Shown: one piece after another, positions 1 through 8,548 of the stretch
Layout of the letters: the number at the start of each line of letters is the position of its first letter
Numbering within the stretch: the first letter of the stretch is position 1
NCBI GenBank assembly: GCA_021807595.1
Contig: JAKBCS010000048.1
Location: 1 to 34,566, forward strand
Origin: Planctomycetota bacterium
GTDB lineage: Bacteria; Planctomycetota; Planctomycetia; Gemmatales; Gemmataceae
Length of the DNA: 34,566 nucleotides
Direction of reading: 5' to 3'
Made by a program: the position numbers and the translations under genes
The notes under the pieces: generated by a model
Databases searched by the model: none
The model's input: the letters and a program-made list of their open reading frames with translations, nothing else
What the model was told of the DNA's origin: nothing

Positions 1-169
1 CGATGTCGGTATCCGGCAAGCGCTTTCCTCGGCCAATCGAGTACAAGTGACGGTGCCATATCGGCTCCACGGCTGCCCAGCCGTCCGCCTGCGAAAATGA
101 CTCCGCTGCCATATCCTTTAGGAGAGCGGCCAGCGCCGCTACGATGTCTTGTCTGAGGTGCTTGCTCAT
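1..169 (-). CDS. Unrecognised protein, N-terminal 56 residues (runs off left edge)
   Basis: A minus-strand reading frame opens with ATG at 169-167 and stays open to the window edge. It begins MSKHLRQDIVAALAALLKDM and continues through a Trp-rich stretch (WAAVEPIWHRH). The start is supported by a very strong Shine-Dalgarno (AAAGGAGGAAGGGG) directly upstream. It sits 180 bp downstream of hoxY on the same strand, where hoxH is normally found, but the sequence has none of the N-terminal features of a hydrogenase large subunit (no DPVTRIEGH-type motif). A promoter-like sequence precedes it, so it may be transcribed separately from the hox operon. The N-terminus looks helical and soluble. I do not recognise the family. 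Confidence 0.6.
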   Translation of the reverse strand, partial: MSKHLRQDIVAALAALLKDMAAESFSQADGWAAVEPIWHRHLYSIGRGKRLPDTDI

Positions 170-299
170 GCCCCTTCCTCCTTTCCTCGACCTGGCGGAT
201 CCGCGCTGCGGATGCCACCCATTCGGTGCGAACACTGGGCGTAGGAGGGCGTTTGTAGAGGCGTCGATCGGCTTTTGCAAATCGACCGCGCGAGAGAGA

Positions 300-328
300 A
301 TTGTATCTCGATTACCGGAGAGAGTCCA
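300..328 (-). promoter_or_regulatory. Candidate sigma-70-type promoter for the left-edge gene
   Basis: Read on the minus strand, TGGACT (323-328) and TACAAT (300-305) are separated by exactly 17 nt. They match TTGACA at four of six positions and TATAAT at five of six. The site lies in the 179-bp gap between the hoxY stop and the ATG at 169, so it would serve only the left-edge gene. This is seen by eye only; no transcript evidence. Confidence 0.35.
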
Positions 329-348
329 GGAGGCGGCAGCCCGCTCGC

Positions 349-891
349 TTAACCGAACTTCAAATCGCGGCCTTCGAGATGCGGCGGTTTGCCTTGTACG
401 ATATTTTCCAGGACAGCGCGGATGCGTGGGGCCGGGGGTGGACAGCCGGGCAAGAAGAAATCGACGGGCACCACTTGATGCACGGGCAGTACGCGGTCCA
501 GCAAGCGCGGCACGACGCTGGTATCGTTGGGTATCTGCTTATGCACGTCGGCCAACTCCAGATAGCCGCGCTGCAACACCGGCAGCGCACTGCCGAGTGA
601 ATTGCGCATCGCCGTCACGTTGCCGGTCACCGCGCAGTCGCCGAAACCGACGAGGACGCGGCTGTTGGCCCGAACCACTTGAATGAAGTGAAAGTGATCT
701 TCGTTGGCTACCGCGCCTTCCACGAGGGTGACATCGACGTTGGCGGGGAAGGTTTTGACATCTATCAGGGGCGAGTATACGATGTCGGCCAACTGCGCCA
801 ACTCGATGAGCCATTCGTCCAGATCGAGGAACGACATATGGCAGCCGGAGCAGCCTCCCAGCCAGATGGTGGCAAGCCTTAGACGTTCCAT
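349..891 (-). CDS. hoxY: NAD-linked [NiFe] hydrogenase small subunit HoxY
   Basis: This 180-residue protein is the small subunit of the bidirectional NAD-reducing hydrogenase. It carries the proximal [4Fe-4S] cluster that passes electrons between the NiFe site of HoxH and the HoxFU diaphorase. Four cluster cysteines are visible: C14 and C17 in [13 protein letters not shown]86 in [10 protein letters not shown] and C150 in [10 protein letters not shown]. The length fits the compact soluble HoxY type, and there is no Tat signal, as expected for a cytoplasmic enzyme. The gene overlaps the end of hoxU by 13 bp, which implies translational coupling. The usual partner hoxH does not follow directly; after the TAA at 349 comes a 179-bp gap and an unrelated gene. 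Confidence 0.93.
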   Translation of the reverse strand: MERLRLATIWLGGCSGCHMSFLDLDEWLIELAQLADIVYSPLIDVKTFPANVDVTLVEGAVANEDHFHFIQVVRANSRVLVGFGDCAVTGNVTAMRNSLGSALPVLQRGYLELADVHKQIPNDTSVVPRLLDRVLPVHQVVPVDFFLPGCPPPAPRIRAVLENIVQGKPPHLEGRDLKFG

Positions 892-1595
892 TGTTTCTTC
901 TCCCGAGCGTTGACGAGAAACTCCAGTTTGGCTCGCGGATGATCCGTTTCAGCCACGGTGTCCCCCTTTTGGAAGATAGCGCCGGTCGGACAAGCCATGA
1001 AGCATTTGCCGCACGAGGTACAAGTCTGGGATTCACCCCAGGGTTCATTCAAGTCGGTAATCACCTTAGAATGGCTGCCTCGACCGGCCATGTCCCAGGT
1101 ATGGGCACCTTCCAGTTCGTCGCAGGCGCGAATGCAGCGCGTGCAGAGGATACAGCGGTTGTGGTCGATGCCGAACCGATCGTGCGACAGATCGACTTGA
1201 CGGTTGGGATGGATGTAGTCGAAGCGATCGTGATCCATGCCGACGGTGATGGCCATGTCCTGAAGTTCGCACGCGCCGTTGGCCACGCATACGGAGCAGA
1301 TATGATTGCCTTCGGCGAAGAGCAGTTCGACGATGGTGCGGCGATAGCCGCGCAGTCGTTCGGTATCGGTTTGCACTTCCATGCCTTCGCCGACCTTCAT
1401 GAAGCAGGCCGGTTGTAATCGCGGACTGCCGGCAATTTCGACCAGACAGATGCGGCAGCCGCCGTGCGCCGACAATCCATCGACATAGCACAACGTCGGG
1501 ATGTCGATGCCGGCCTCCCGCGCGGCCGTCAAAATGGTGTCGCCCGCGCGAGCGCTCACCAGTTGGCCATTGATGGTCAGCGTGACAACACTCAT
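879..1595 (-). CDS. hoxU: Hydrogenase diaphorase iron-sulfur subunit HoxU
   Basis: HoxU is the NuoG-N-terminus-like electron-transfer subunit of the NAD-linked hydrogenase. Numbered from [10 protein letters not shown], the 238 residues show a plant-type [2Fe-2S] set (C36, C47, C50, C64), a NuoG-type HxCxxCx5C set (H98, C100, C103, C109) and two CxxCxxCxxxC [4Fe-4S] sets (C148-C158 and C192-C202). I chose the ATG at 1595 because AAGGAG lies about eight bases upstream and 238 residues is the usual HoxU length; an in-frame upstream start at 1619 would add MRKKEIDT and lacks support. The gene follows hoxF after a 31-bp gap and overlaps hoxY by 13 bp. Confidence 0.94.
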   Translation of the reverse strand: MSVVTLTINGQLVSARAGDTILTAAREAGIDIPTLCYVDGLSAHGGCRICLVEIAGSPRLQPACFMKVGEGMEVQTDTERLRGYRRTIVELLFAEGNHICSVCVANGACELQDMAITVGMDHDRFDYIHPNRQVDLSHDRFGIDHNRCILCTRCIRACDELEGAHTWDMAGRGSHSKVITDLNEPWGESQTCTSCGKCFMACPTGAIFQKGDTVAETDHPRAKLEFLVNAREKKQWNV

Positions 1596-1626
1596 TGTAT
1601 CGATCTCCTTTTTTCGCACCCGGCGG

Positions 1627-3315
1627 CTAACGCGGCCGGTTCGCCGAAACTGGCGCGACGAGCGGCAATCCCATGCGCTGGGCCGGCGATCCCGGCTTCA
1701 GCAGCGCCTCGTATTCGTGGCGGAAGAAACGCAACGTACTCAAAGTCGGATTCGGCGCGGCTTGTCCCAGACCGCAAAGGCTGGTGTGCTTCACCATATC
1801 GCACAGCGCCTCCAGTTGCTGCACATCCTCCGCTCCGGCGCGGCCTTCGAGGATGCGGGTCAACAAACGATGCAATTGCACGGTTCCAGCTCGACACGGC
1901 ACACACTTGCCACACGATTCGTCCATGCAAAACTGCATGAAGTAGCGTGCCACATCGACCATGTTGTTCTTGTCGTCCAGGACGATCATGCCGCCCGAAC
2001 CCATGATCGAACCAAGTCGAGCCAGGGAATCGTATTCAACCGGCGTATCAAACAATTCGGCGGGAATGCAGCCGCCCGATGGACCGCCGGTCTGAACCGC
2101 CTTAATGGTGCCGCCGTCGGGTGCTCCGCCGCCGATGTCGTGTACGATCTTTCGCAAGGGCGTTCCGAGCGGCACCTCGACCAGGCCGGTGTTGACCACC
2201 TTGCCGGTCAGACAGAAGACCTTCGTTCCCTTGTTTTTCTCCGTACCGATGGAGGCAAACCAATCCGCGCCGCGGCGGATGATGGTGGGCACGTTGGCGT
2301 AGGTTTCGACGTTGTTGAGCAGCGTCGGCATCCCCCACAAACCATGTTCGGCGGGGTAGGGTGGTCGCGGTGTGGGCGTGCCGCGCTGGCCCATGATCGA
2401 CGCCATCAGCGCCGTCTCTTCGCCGCACACAAAAGCCCCTGCCCCGGTGCGAAGATCGATGCGGAAATCGAAAGGCGACGAAAAGATGTGCGAACCCAAA
2501 AGCCCCAGCCGTCCGGCTTGGGCGATGGCGGTGTGCAAGCGTTGCACGGCGAGCGGGTATTCTCCGCGAACGTAGATGTACCCTTGGTTGGCACCGATGG
2601 CGTAGCCGGCGATGGCCATACCCTCGAGCACGCGATGCGGATCGCTCTCCAACACACTGCGATTCATAAACGCGCCGGGGTCGCCCTCGTCGGCGTTGCA
2701 GACAACGTACTTCTTCTCGCCGGGATTCTTGGCCACCGTCGCCCACTTCACACCTGTGGGATAGGCCGCGCCGCCTCGCCCTCTTAGCCCGCTGCGCGTG
2801 ATTTCTTCAACGACTTGAGCCGGGGTGAAATTGCGCAAGACGCGATGGAGCGATTGATACCCTTCCGCGGCGATATAGGTCTCGATCCGCTCCGGCTCCA
2901 CCCGACCGCTGTTCTCCAAGATCACCGAGGATTGAAGTTGAAAAAAAGCACTATTCAGATCGCCTTTATTTGCCGTCACCGTGCCGCCGTTAAAACCGCC
3001 AACGATGGAGCCGGCGTCGTCGGGTGTCACTCGTTGATACAATTCTTCCTTCATTCCCACCCCTTCGGTTCCGGAAGAGGCAACGGGAGAATCGACCCGA
3101 ACGAGTGGTCCTTGACAGCACAGTCGCATGCAGCCGACGGCGGCGACGCCGACGCGCTCCGTCAATCCCTCATCGTGAACCGCTCCGCGCAGACGGTCGA
3201 GGACGGCCGCGGAGCCGGCCGACAAACATCCCGCCGCCGTGCAGCAGCGAATGAGATGCGGCGGGCGCGCTTGGCGTTCTTTGGCGGCGATGTCAAGCAG
3301 ATCCGTCAGTTCCAC
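1627..3315 (-). CDS. hoxF: Hydrogenase diaphorase subunit HoxF (NADH/FMN-binding)
   Basis: HoxF oxidises or reduces NAD(H) and carries FMN and a [4Fe-4S] cluster, like NuoF of complex I. The 562 residues contain an N-terminal thioredoxin-like ferredoxin region (C25, C30, C62, C66), the glycine-rich NADH-binding loop [13 protein letters not shown] (177-188), the FMN region [13 protein letters not shown] (204-216), and the cluster ligands C468, C471, C474 (ESCGKCVPC) and C514 (SLCGLGQ). It is slightly longer than NuoF because of the N-terminal domain, as in other HoxF proteins with a separate HoxE. Translation starts with GTG at 3315, inside the last 23 bp of hoxE, so the two are probably translationally coupled. 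Confidence 0.95.
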   Translation of the reverse strand: MELTDLLDIAAKERQARPPHLIRCCTAAGCLSAGSAAVLDRLRGAVHDEGLTERVGVAAVGCMRLCCQGPLVRVDSPVASSGTEGVGMKEELYQRVTPDDAGSIVGGFNGGTVTANKGDLNSAFFQLQSSVILENSGRVEPERIETYIAAEGYQSLHRVLRNFTPAQVVEEITRSGLRGRGGAAYPTGVKWATVAKNPGEKKYVVCNADEGDPGAFMNRSVLESDPHRVLEGMAIAGYAIGANQGYIYVRGEYPLAVQRLHTAIAQAGRLGLLGSHIFSSPFDFRIDLRTGAGAFVCGEETALMASIMGQRGTPTPRPPYPAEHGLWGMPTLLNNVETYANVPTIIRRGADWFASIGTEKNKGTKVFCLTGKVVNTGLVEVPLGTPLRKIVHDIGGGAPDGGTIKAVQTGGPSGGCIPAELFDTPVEYDSLARLGSIMGSGGMIVLDDKNNMVDVARYFMQFCMDESCGKCVPCRAGTVQLHRLLTRILEGRAGAEDVQQLEALCDMVKHTSLCGLGQAAPNPTLSTLRFFRHEYEALLKPGSPAQRMGLPLVAPVSANRPR

Positions 3316-3838
3316 GAGGCAGCCATCCTTTCACTTGCTCCAAGAGGGATTCGGGCGTCTCGCGGCCTTTGACAATGCCATCGAGGACGGCCACCGGTGC
3401 GATGCCGCACGGTTCCAAACATCGCACCGTGCGTAGAGTCAATTCACCGTCCGCCGTCGTCTGTCCATCTTCGATTCCGGCGGCCCTGCTAACGGCGTTC
3501 AGCAATGCATCCGCACTTTTGACGTAGCAGGCCGTGCCGGTGCAGACGACGCACGTATGTCGGCCGCGCGGAGTCAGGGTGAACAAGTGGTAAAAAGTGG
3601 CCACGCCGTGAACGCGGCTAGGAGGTAGTTTCAGACGATGTGCGACGAAGTGCAGCGTCGGCGCGTCAAGGAAGCCGAATAACTTCTGGGCGGCGTGCAG
3701 CACTTCAATGAGCGCGTCTTGTCGAAACTGATAGCGTTTCATGGCGATTTCGAGTTGTTCGAACCGCGGGTCGCCGTTGGAGATCGGCAAAGCGGCCGTC
3801 TTCTTCCTTCCTCGAGGCTCGCCAACGAATGCCTTCAT
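3293..3838 (-). CDS. hoxE: Hydrogenase diaphorase subunit HoxE (NuoE-like [2Fe-2S])
   Basis: HoxE is the thioredoxin-fold [2Fe-2S] subunit of the pentameric bidirectional hydrogenase, homologous to NuoE. The 181-residue protein shows the NuoE signature [12 protein letters not shown] (75-86), then the cluster ligands C99 and C104 (CTGTACYVK) and C140 and C144 (CLEPCG). About 25 polar residues precede the fold. It starts only 13 bp after the stop of the COG2187 gene and overlaps hoxF by 23 bp, so the five genes form one tight minus-strand operon. A separate HoxE is typical of cyanobacterial-type HoxEFUYH enzymes. Confidence 0.93.
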   Translation of the reverse strand: MKAFVGEPRGRKKTAALPISNGDPRFEQLEIAMKRYQFRQDALIEVLHAAQKLFGFLDAPTLHFVAHRLKLPPSRVHGVATFYHLFTLTPRGRHTCVVCTGTACYVKSADALLNAVSRAAGIEDGQTTADGELTLRTVRCLEPCGIAPVAVLDGIVKGRETPESLLEQVKGWLPRGTDGSA

Positions 3839-3851
3839 TCCACCGACTCCT

Positions 3852-4889
3852 TTAGGGTAGAGAATGCGTCGTTTGTTCTAGCTCCGCCAGCGCAAAAAGC
3901 CAGTGAGACGCCGCGCTGCGAGGGAGTGCGGCTCTCTGCAATGCGGGTATCTCCCATTCCTTCCCTTGAATGATTTCGACTTTAGCGCGGACGGCTGCGC
4001 GATAGGCCACATACAATGGCACTAACCCCCGTCCCTCTTCGTCGTCCGCAGCCCGGAAATAGGTCTCGGCGAATGGCTCGGCCAAATCGGGTCTGCCCTC
4101 GAACTTCAAGTCCATCATGGTGAAGGCCGCGTCCGCCACGGGATCGGCGAACCGGAATCGCTCGTCGAATTCGATGCAATCGACGATCGCCCAATCTTCG
4201 GGCTGCTGCTTGTCAGGAAAGTTGTAAATGTGTTCCAGGCGCAGATCGCCGTGCCCGTCTCGCGGCACGCCGCGCGCGGCACGCGACTCGAGGAGCGGAC
4301 GGGCGCGCGCCAGACTCTGTTGCATTTGACGGCGCAACCGTTCGAGGGCCGTGCGATCTCCTTCGTATCCGGGCACGTCCAGAGCATCGCGGGCGTTCGA
4401 GACGATTGCGTCAAAGGTTGCGAACGAGGATATGCGAGGACTCCCCTCCGCTGCGGCATGGAATGCCGCGAGGCGTCGCGCCAGCCGTCGTACCGTCGCG
4501 GCGTCGAGACGGTTGCCGCGCAGGCGCGCCAAAAACGTCGCCTCCTCCGGCAATCGCTCCATCCGCACCGCCCATTCGACCGCCTCACCTTCGCCGCCGA
4601 AAAACAGTCCGTCCCCGCGCCGTGTTACCGGCACGACTCCTCGATAGACGCCGGGAGCCAAACGCCGATTGAGACGCACTTCTTCCTGGCAAAAATGACG
4701 GCGCGCTTCCAAGGTGCTGAAATCGAGAAAGCTCAAGGCCACCGGCTTCTTAATCTTGTAGGCGAAGTCTCCCGCGAGGAACACCACCGAGATATGCGTC
4801 TGACAGATGCGGACTTCAGCGGGCCTATCCGCATATGCCGAAGGGCGGGATAATTCTTCGATCAAACGGAAAAGCTCCATCGCTATCAC
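3852..4889 (-). CDS. COG2187-type aminoglycoside-phosphotransferase-fold protein
   Basis: The 345-residue protein belongs to the APH-like kinase family COG2187. Visible features are the family's N-terminal signature (FAYKIKKPVALSFLDFSTLE, 42-61), the Brenner-type catalytic loop DGHGDLRLEHIYN (211-223, catalytic D215) and the metal-binding IVDCIEFDER (235-244, D237). Many relatives carry a fused C-terminal P-loop kinase; this one ends without it, so it is the short form. The physiological substrate is unknown. Translation may begin at GTG 4889, with AGGTGA just upstream, or three codons later at ATG 4880. It is the first gene of the hox operon, 13 bp ahead of hoxE. A member of this family (Rv2004c) belongs to the mycobacterial DosR hypoxia regulon, which makes the hydrogenase linkage notable. 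Confidence 0.82.
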   Translation of the reverse strand: MIAMELFRLIEELSRPSAYADRPAEVRICQTHISVVFLAGDFAYKIKKPVALSFLDFSTLEARRHFCQEEVRLNRRLAPGVYRGVVPVTRRGDGLFFGGEGEAVEWAVRMERLPEEATFLARLRGNRLDAATVRRLARRLAAFHAAAEGSPRISSFATFDAIVSNARDALDVPGYEGDRTALERLRRQMQQSLARARPLLESRAARGVPRDGHGDLRLEHIYNFPDKQQPEDWAIVDCIEFDERFRFADPVADAAFTMMDLKFEGRPDLAEPFAETYFRAADDEEGRGLVPLYVAYRAAVRAKVEIIQGKEWEIPALQRAALPRSAASHWLFALAELEQTTHSLP

Positions 4890-5364
4890 CCGATCACCTG
4901 GCCCGATCTCGCTTCCTTGCCGAGTTCTCTACGAGAAGCGGGGGACGACACCGCGTCTTCGTATCTCGAAGGAAGCGAAAAGCAAGCGAGATGCCGATAG
5001 ACTCGACCGGACGATTTTTTTGCGAGTGTACCGCTTTTGCATCGAAAGACGGTATCGACGGCGTGCGAGGTCGAAGACGCAGAGGGAAAGCCCCGCTTTC
5101 GATTGAACCTTTTCGCACAAGATCGAGCGGTTTTCGCACAGCGAGACGGGTTCTCTCTCGGTAAACCACGATTGATTCGGCGCATTTCGTGCAGCGAACG
5201 CCATCCTTAGACTGCTCTCGGTGGAACCGGCATCACGTTTGCAATTCTATATCTCGCGGTTGTGAGAAATTCGGATTCGCCAATCGTTTCATAAGATCGG
5301 AGGACGTAGCGTCTCCGGCGCGACAGAGCGAACTCGAAAGACCCAAACGCGAAGGAGAAGTCCA
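4890..5364. promoter_or_regulatory. Divergent control region between the hox operon and the stress cluster
   Basis: This 475-bp gap separates the first gene of the minus-strand hox operon from the first plus-strand universal stress gene, so promoters for both must lie here. I see no convincing gene in it. Features by eye: a seven-T run near 5014-5020, a direct repeat of TTTTCGCACA near 5107-5140, and an imperfect hairpin GGAGGACG-TAG-CGTCTCC at about 5299-5314 just upstream of the plus-strand gene. No clear FNR box or DosR-type palindrome was found. Confidence 0.4.
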
Positions 5365-6264
5365 ATGTACCGCTCAATCCTCGTGCCTCTGGACGGCTCG
5401 TTACCCAGCGAACAATCGTTGCCTTATGCGGCGGCTCTGGCTCGACGATCGGGAGCGGGCTTGGAGTTGGTTTATGTCCACACACCACTGCTTTTGGCGG
5501 AAGGTTCGTTGTACCTCGGAACACCCGACGTGCAACTTTGGGAGGAGGAAAAGCAATACCTCCTTACCATCGTCGAACGCTTGAAGAAAGCGGGCGTGGC
5601 GAAAGTCGAAGCGCATTTGTTGGAGGGGTCTGTCGTCGAGAAGCTGCAAGAACATGCCTTTGCCCAGGGGTGCGATCTCACGGTGATGACAACGCACGGT
5701 CGTGGTCCCCTCTCGCGTTTCTGGCTGGGCAGCGTGGCCAATCAACTGCTCACGCGCACCACGATTCCGCTCCTTTTGATTCGCGCACGCGAGGAGCGCG
5801 TTGAATTGGCCGAGGAACCGGAGATCCGCGACCTGCTCGTTGCTCTCGACGGCACGCCCACGGCGGAGCAGATACTCGAACCAGCGGGAACGCTGGCCAA
5901 GTTGATGGGCGCGAAGTGTACGCTGCTGCGCGTGACCCCTGGGGTAACGACCAACCAGTTTTCCAAGTCCACGAGGGTAGACGCGGCCTTGGCCGACAAA
6001 TGGCGAGCCGAAGCACACATCTATCTCCAGCGCATGGCGGCAACTTTGCACGATCGCGGCATCACCACGCGAACGCGCATCCTGGCCCACGCGCATCCGG
6101 CCACGGCCGTTCTCACGGAAGCGGCGAGTGGAGAATATGGAGCGATCGCCCTGGAGACGCACGGCCGTTGCGGGCTGCCTCGCTTGTTCCTCGGCAGCGT
6201 TGCCGACAAGGTGGTGCGCGGCGCTTCGCTTCCCGTTCTCGTCCATCGATGTCTGCCCAGCTGA
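5365..6264 (+). CDS. Tandem-domain universal stress protein
   Basis: This 299-residue cytoplasmic protein contains two UspA domains, roughly 1-145 and 152-297. Each begins with a typical beta strand and DG/DGT loop (ILVPLDGSLPSEQ; LLVALDGTPTAEQ). Each ends with the nucleotide-loop motif: THGRGPLSRFWLGSVA in domain 1, where the second glycine of the G-2x-G-9x-GS motif is displaced, and THGRCGLPRLFLGSVAD in domain 2, which is canonical. ATP binding may therefore be confined mainly to domain 2 (inference). A good ribosome-binding site (GAAGGAGAAG) precedes the ATG. It heads a run of stress genes and is divergent from the hox operon. Confidence 0.92.
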   Translation: MYRSILVPLDGSLPSEQSLPYAAALARRSGAGLELVYVHTPLLLAEGSLYLGTPDVQLWEEEKQYLLTIVERLKKAGVAKVEAHLLEGSVVEKLQEHAFAQGCDLTVMTTHGRGPLSRFWLGSVANQLLTRTTIPLLLIRAREERVELAEEPEIRDLLVALDGTPTAEQILEPAGTLAKLMGAKCTLLRVTPGVTTNQFSKSTRVDAALADKWRAEAHIYLQRMAATLHDRGITTRTRILAHAHPATAVLTEAASGEYGAIALETHGRCGLPRLFLGSVADKVVRGASLPVLVHRCLPS

Positions 6265-6317
6265 ACGCGGGCGGGGCAGCTCCCCTGGAGCAACCGCGTC
6301 TGAGGAGAGACGAATCC

Positions 6318-6917
6318 ATGAACGAACGCATAGGTCTTCCCCGTCTGCCGGACTCCGAGGGAACGGGGCGATGGCTCTTAGCCTTGGGCGTGGGATTGAT
6401 TTTGTTAGGCGCGGTGGGGCTTGGATCGGTCGTCGCCATGCAGTTGCTCGCCGTCTTCGTGCTGGGGCCAATGATGGTGGCGAGCGGCGTCCTCCAGATT
6501 CTCTTGGCGTTCTTTTCGGGGCGTCGGCGCGACGCGCCGTTGCATTTGGCCGCCGCCGCCCTCGATAGCGTCGTCGGTTTCCTGGTGTTAACCCAACCCC
6601 GCGACACCATCGACGACCTCATTTTGGTTCTGGCGGCTTTTTTACTGATCGGCGGCATCTCGCGCATCCTCGGCTCGATCTACCTCCGCTTTCGCCACTG
6701 GGGCTGGATTCTTGTCGGCGGACTGATCGCCGTGGCTTTGGGGATAGAGGTCTGGAAAGAGGGCCATTTTCGCGGCCTACCTCTGGTTCTCGCTTGTGTC
6801 GCGGTCGATTTTATCGCGCATGGCGTCAGTTGGATCGCCCTGTCGCACCGCGTTCGTCTCGACTCGTCCAAGACCGAATCCCAGCCGCCAAAACAAGATT
6901 CGATTGGCAACGGGTAG
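6318..6917 (+). CDS. HdeD-family (DUF308) membrane protein
   Basis: The 199-residue protein has about six hydrophobic segments arranged as helical pairs (LLALGVGLILLGAVGLG, LLAVFVLGPMMVASGVLQI, VVGFLVLTQ, LILVLAAFLLIGGISRIL, WGWILVGGLIAVALGIEV, LPLVLACVAVDFIAHGV). This is the layout of the HdeD/DUF308 family, named for the E. coli acid-resistance membrane protein. The charged C-terminus is probably cytoplasmic. The ATG at 6318 is preceded by GAGGAGAG; the frame is open further upstream, but that part overlaps the preceding gene and is not membrane-like. The gene lies 53 bp after the tandem Usp gene and is probably co-transcribed with it. Confidence 0.85.
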   Translation: MNERIGLPRLPDSEGTGRWLLALGVGLILLGAVGLGSVVAMQLLAVFVLGPMMVASGVLQILLAFFSGRRRDAPLHLAAAALDSVVGFLVLTQPRDTIDDLILVLAAFLLIGGISRILGSIYLRFRHWGWILVGGLIAVALGIEVWKEGHFRGLPLVLACVAVDFIAHGVSWIALSHRVRLDSSKTESQPPKQDSIGNG

Positions 6918-6956
6918 TCCTCCACGGAACGCGGACGGCCTTTCGATGACTTCTCA

Positions 6957-6983
6957 TCGTTCCCACGCAGAGCGTGGGAACGA
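6957..6983. repeat. REP-like palindrome, GTTCCCA family
   Basis: A 12-bp perfect stem, TCGTTCCCACGC and its complement, surrounds a 3-nt AGA loop. It lies 40 bp after the HdeD-like gene and could act as a terminator or an mRNA 3'-end stabiliser. The outer arms GTTCCCA/TGGGAAC are shared with the larger hairpin at 28603-28646, so both probably belong to one dispersed repeat family. Confidence 0.7.
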
Positions 6984-7403
6984 GAGACGAGAGAGAGCAT
7001 AGTGGTTCTCGCTCCGCTTCGACCCTCCCTACAGAACTTTCGACCGCAGCCACCATTCGCAAGCATCGTGTCTCTCGGGCAATTCTCGACGCCTTCGATC
7101 CTTCCGAGAACGCAGCCTCCTTCGCCGACCCGATGCCACCGCTGGCGTGCGAGTACGCTCATTGACTGTAACGAATCGGCTCAGTGCGCCGGCCGCCGAT
7201 GCTCGATTGGTCTCCGTTGCCGTTCTCCATTCGATGAAAATGGCTGAAAAACATGGACAATCGAGGCTCGATCCAGATTTGTCGACGTTCGTCGTCCACG
7301 GCATGAACCTTGCACTCTTGAAGAGTGGAGAGCGAAAAGAAGGAGGAAGCGAGGAGCGCGGGGTTCCTCGCGGTGGACCTGCTGGAAGAAAGGAGGCCAC
7401 ACA
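6984..7403. other. Intergenic region upstream of hsp20
   Basis: No convincing gene is present in these 420 bp. Two elements stand out close to the hsp20 start: the 15-nt palindrome at 7313-7327 and the sequence GAGCGCGGGGTTCC at 7354-7367, which recurs with one extra G upstream of the next gene. The hsp20 ribosome-binding site GAAAGGAGG closes the region. Confidence 0.4.
7313..7327. promoter_or_regulatory. Perfect palindrome upstream of hsp20, candidate operator
   Basis: CACTCTT-G-AAGAGTG is a perfect inverted repeat with a single central base, 76 bp before the hsp20 start codon. The CACTC/GAGTG halves recall the HrcA-bound CIRCE element, but CIRCE has a 9-nt spacer, so this is not a CIRCE. 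It could be an operator for another repressor or simply a hairpin. Confidence 0.3.
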
Positions 7404-7853
7404 ATGTTCGGGATAGTTTCTCGGGGCAAAGAGAAGAGGGTGGAGGGGTTTTGGCCGTATGAGCCGCCGATGGAGGCGATCCGGCGGGAATTCGCTCCTC
7501 TCTTCGAGCGCATGTTCGGTCGTTGGCCGATCTTCACCGAGACCGAGACACCTCCTTATGGACCGGAAATGGAAGATCTTGGGGAGGCGTTCGTGGTTCG
7601 AGAAGCGGTGCCCGGCTTCGACGCCAAGGAGATTGAGGTGAAGGTGAGCGGCAACTTGCTGACGGTTCGCGCCGAACGGAAAGAGAAGAAGGGCGAGACG
7701 GAGAAGGTGTGGGGCGAGATTGAACGCACCGTCTTGCTGCCCGAGGGCGTGGACACGGAGCATGTCGAGGCCAGCTATCGCAACGGCGTCTTGGAGATGC
7801 GGCTGCCCAAGCTGCCGGAGGCCAAGGAACGGCGCATCGAAGTGAAGACCTGA
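7404..7853 (+). CDS. Small heat-shock protein, Hsp20/alpha-crystallin family
   Basis: This 149-residue ATP-independent holdase binds unfolding proteins during stress. The alpha-crystallin domain spans roughly residues 50-148. It shows the usual strand pattern FVVREAVPGFDAKEIEVKVS, the L-T-V-R-A-E strand and the late consensus SYRNGVLEMRLPK (a variant of the A-x-x-x-n-G-v-L motif). The N-terminal 50 residues are rich in aromatic and proline residues (FWPYEPP, FGRWPIF), as expected for the oligomerisation arm. The ATG has a strong AAAGGAGG site seven bases upstream. The gene is flanked by universal stress genes. Confidence 0.93.
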   Translation: MFGIVSRGKEKRVEGFWPYEPPMEAIRREFAPLFERMFGRWPIFTETETPPYGPEMEDLGEAFVVREAVPGFDAKEIEVKVSGNLLTVRAERKEKKGETEKVWGEIERTVLLPEGVDTEHVEASYRNGVLEMRLPKLPEAKERRIEVKT

Positions 7854-7985
7854 TGCCGGTTGGAGGGGAGCGTCTGTTGTGGGCGCGCCGACCGGTGAAT
7901 GGTTCGGCGGAATCCATTCGCGCCCGGGAGCGCGGGGGTTCCGCCGTTTGAATAAACACAGGCGCGAATCGAGAAGGAGAAGACA

Positions 7986-8486
7986 ATGTTACCTCTGGCA
8001 ACCCTATTACATCCCACGGACTTTTCCGAGAATTCCGAGTTCGCCTTTCGCGTGGCAGCCTCGTTGGCGCGCGACTACAACGCCCGACTGATTCTCCTCC
8101 ACGTCATCCCTCCGCCTGTGGTGATTTATGCGGGCGGACCCATACCGGCGGAGACGTGGCCCAGCGTAGAGGAAGTGAAAGAAAAACTGCGCGTCATGGA
8201 AGGGGCGGCGCGGCACGTCCGCGTCGAGTCGGAGGTCTTGGAAGGCGATCCGGTGGACATGATCCTGCGAGCGGCGGAAGAGACGCATAGCGATGTGATC
8301 GTCATGGGCACGCACGGTCGAACGGCTTTAGCTCGCTTATTGTTGGGCAGCGTGGCCGAATCGGTTATTCGCAAGGCGCGTTGCCCTGTATTAACCGCCA
8401 AACCCGTCCCGGCGCGAAAAAAGGTCATCGAAGAGAGCGAGAAGAAGGCGGAGACGAGCATTCCGGTTGCTGCCCGCTCGGAGTAA
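7986..8486 (+). CDS. Single-domain universal stress protein
   Basis: A 166-residue UspA-fold protein beginning LLHPTDFSENSEFAFRVAA, with the late motif VMGTHGRTALARLLLGSVAE. The second glycine of the usual G-2x-G-9x-GS nucleotide loop is alanine, so ATP binding may be weakened. A Lys/Glu-rich tail (about 25 residues) follows the fold. The start is set by GAGAAGGAGAAG ahead of the ATG. It follows hsp20 by 132 bp. The leader contains the GAGCGCGGGGGTTCC sequence (7928-7942) that also occurs before hsp20. Confidence 0.9.
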   Translation: MLPLATLLHPTDFSENSEFAFRVAASLARDYNARLILLHVIPPPVVIYAGGPIPAETWPSVEEVKEKLRVMEGAARHVRVESEVLEGDPVDMILRAAEETHSDVIVMGTHGRTALARLLLGSVAESVIRKARCPVLTAKPVPARKKVIEESEKKAETSIPVAARSE

Positions 8487-8548
8487 CTGTGCGTTCGTCG
8501 AGTCCTGGCGGATAAAAGGATACTACGAAGGTTGGAAAAGAGGTCGCC

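Noticed and set aside
1-169. Left-edge frame as hoxH
   Set aside because: The N-terminus lacks the DPVTRIEGH-type and CxxC hydrogenase motifs expected in the first 60-70 residues.
7313-7327. CIRCE element for HrcA
   Set aside because: The halves are too short and the spacer is 1 nt instead of 9.
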